Assembly (NCBI GenBank): GCA_018292915.2
Contig: JACVVK020000001.1
Coordinates: 2,425,001 to 2,489,000, forward strand
Origin: Batillaria attramentaria
Lineage: Eukaryota; Mollusca; Gastropoda; Batillariidae
DNA: 64,000 nucleotides
Reading direction: 5' to 3'
The notes beneath the pieces were generated by a model. The model was not told the DNA's origin. It did no database searches and saw nothing but the letters and a program-made list of their open reading frames with translations. Below, piece after piece: positions 63,801 through 64,000 of this stretch. Position 1 is the stretch's first letter. Every line of letters begins with the position of its first letter. The translations under genes and the position numbers were made by a program.

Positions 63801-64000
63801 ACAAAAAAAGTGTTTTTCCCAAACGTTCGGCTAAAAATCCTTCGGGGTGTTGGGTTGGGTAGGGGGAGGGGGACAAACTGTATACATGCAGCTTACATAC
63901 AAGGACAGAGCTATTTATCTCAATTTATGGAGATTAGCGTCGATTAATTCTGACATATTTCTAACACGCTGGCAGTTTATTCTTTTCTGAGGAAGTTTTC
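63801..64000. other. Unique sequence to the window end
   Basis: A-rich at 63788-63808 and G-rich at 63855-63872; nothing recognised. Confidence 0.35.

Overview
This looks like animal nuclear DNA, most likely from a mollusc and perhaps a marine gastropod. The evidence is indirect: no operon or compact gene layout, very dense (GT)n, (GA)n, (CAA)n and (CAAA)n tracts, several tRNA-headed SINE families at high copy number, and 3' stubs of non-LTR retrotransposons ending in a hairpin plus (ATT)n. I saw no complete protein-coding gene, no functional tRNA or rRNA gene and no CRISPR array in the 64 kb. Almost every open frame longer than 60 codons is either a translated simple repeat or satellite (runs of CVCV, TH, LSLS, KTNKQ) or a translated SINE. 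The only frame with ordinary protein-like composition outside repeats is at 38520-38855 (+), and it is unrecognised. The window therefore reads as an intergenic, or very long intronic, repeat-rich desert. Islands of non-repetitive sequence rich in TAAT/ATTA-type motifs (about 7.65-8.66, 11.7-12.0, 16.0-16.15, 20.1-20.5, 28.5-28.8, 31.85-32.06, 36.9-38.1, 45.0-45.3, 58.5-58.86 kb) are candidates for distal regulatory DNA.

The dominant element is SINE A, about 170-180 bp with an Arg(UCU)-like tRNA head. About 28 full, truncated, diverged or interrupted copies are listed on both strands. Many are bounded by 9-14 bp target-site duplications (TSDs) and end in a (CACC)n tail. SINE B (about 450-480 bp, a different tRNA head, A-rich tail) has six copies. 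SINE C (about 380 bp) has three, and its 3' end resembles the LINE tails in the window. SINE D has one full copy and one 3' fragment. Non-LTR retrotransposon 3' stubs at 9.86-10.10, 48.90-49.26 and 63.47-63.80 kb still encode the reverse-transcriptase C-terminal motif of the FKSxLKTxLF type.

DNA-transposon-like elements include a 2,057-bp element at 32921-34977 with 130-bp, 98.5%-identical terminal inverted repeats (TIRs) and a TACA duplication. There is a TTAA-flanked MITE family at 24.10, 27.06 and 48.65 kb. A GGCCCCG-ended MITE at 62074-62492 may sit inside another element. A perfect 95-bp inverted repeat at 4748-4952, and a 106-bp tandem version of the same sequence at 55.36-55.62 kb, recall the inverted and tandem terminal structures of Penelope-like elements.

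Tandem arrays form the third layer. They are a 36-bp minisatellite of about 38 units (51485-52850), a 33-bp array (39489-39733), an alternating 49/50-bp array (54814-55240), a 40/60-bp array with AGATCT in each unit (22946-23260), and three degenerate arrays of 110-260 bp units (24.8-26.44, 29.65-31.76 and 55.8-56.8 kb). Nested insertions (SINE A in SINE B, a LINE stub in SINE A, SINE B in the 2-kb transposon and in a satellite, a LINE in the MITE) give a relative chronology in which SINE A and SINE B are among the younger layers. No genes cooperate here; the interest lies in the repeat ecology.
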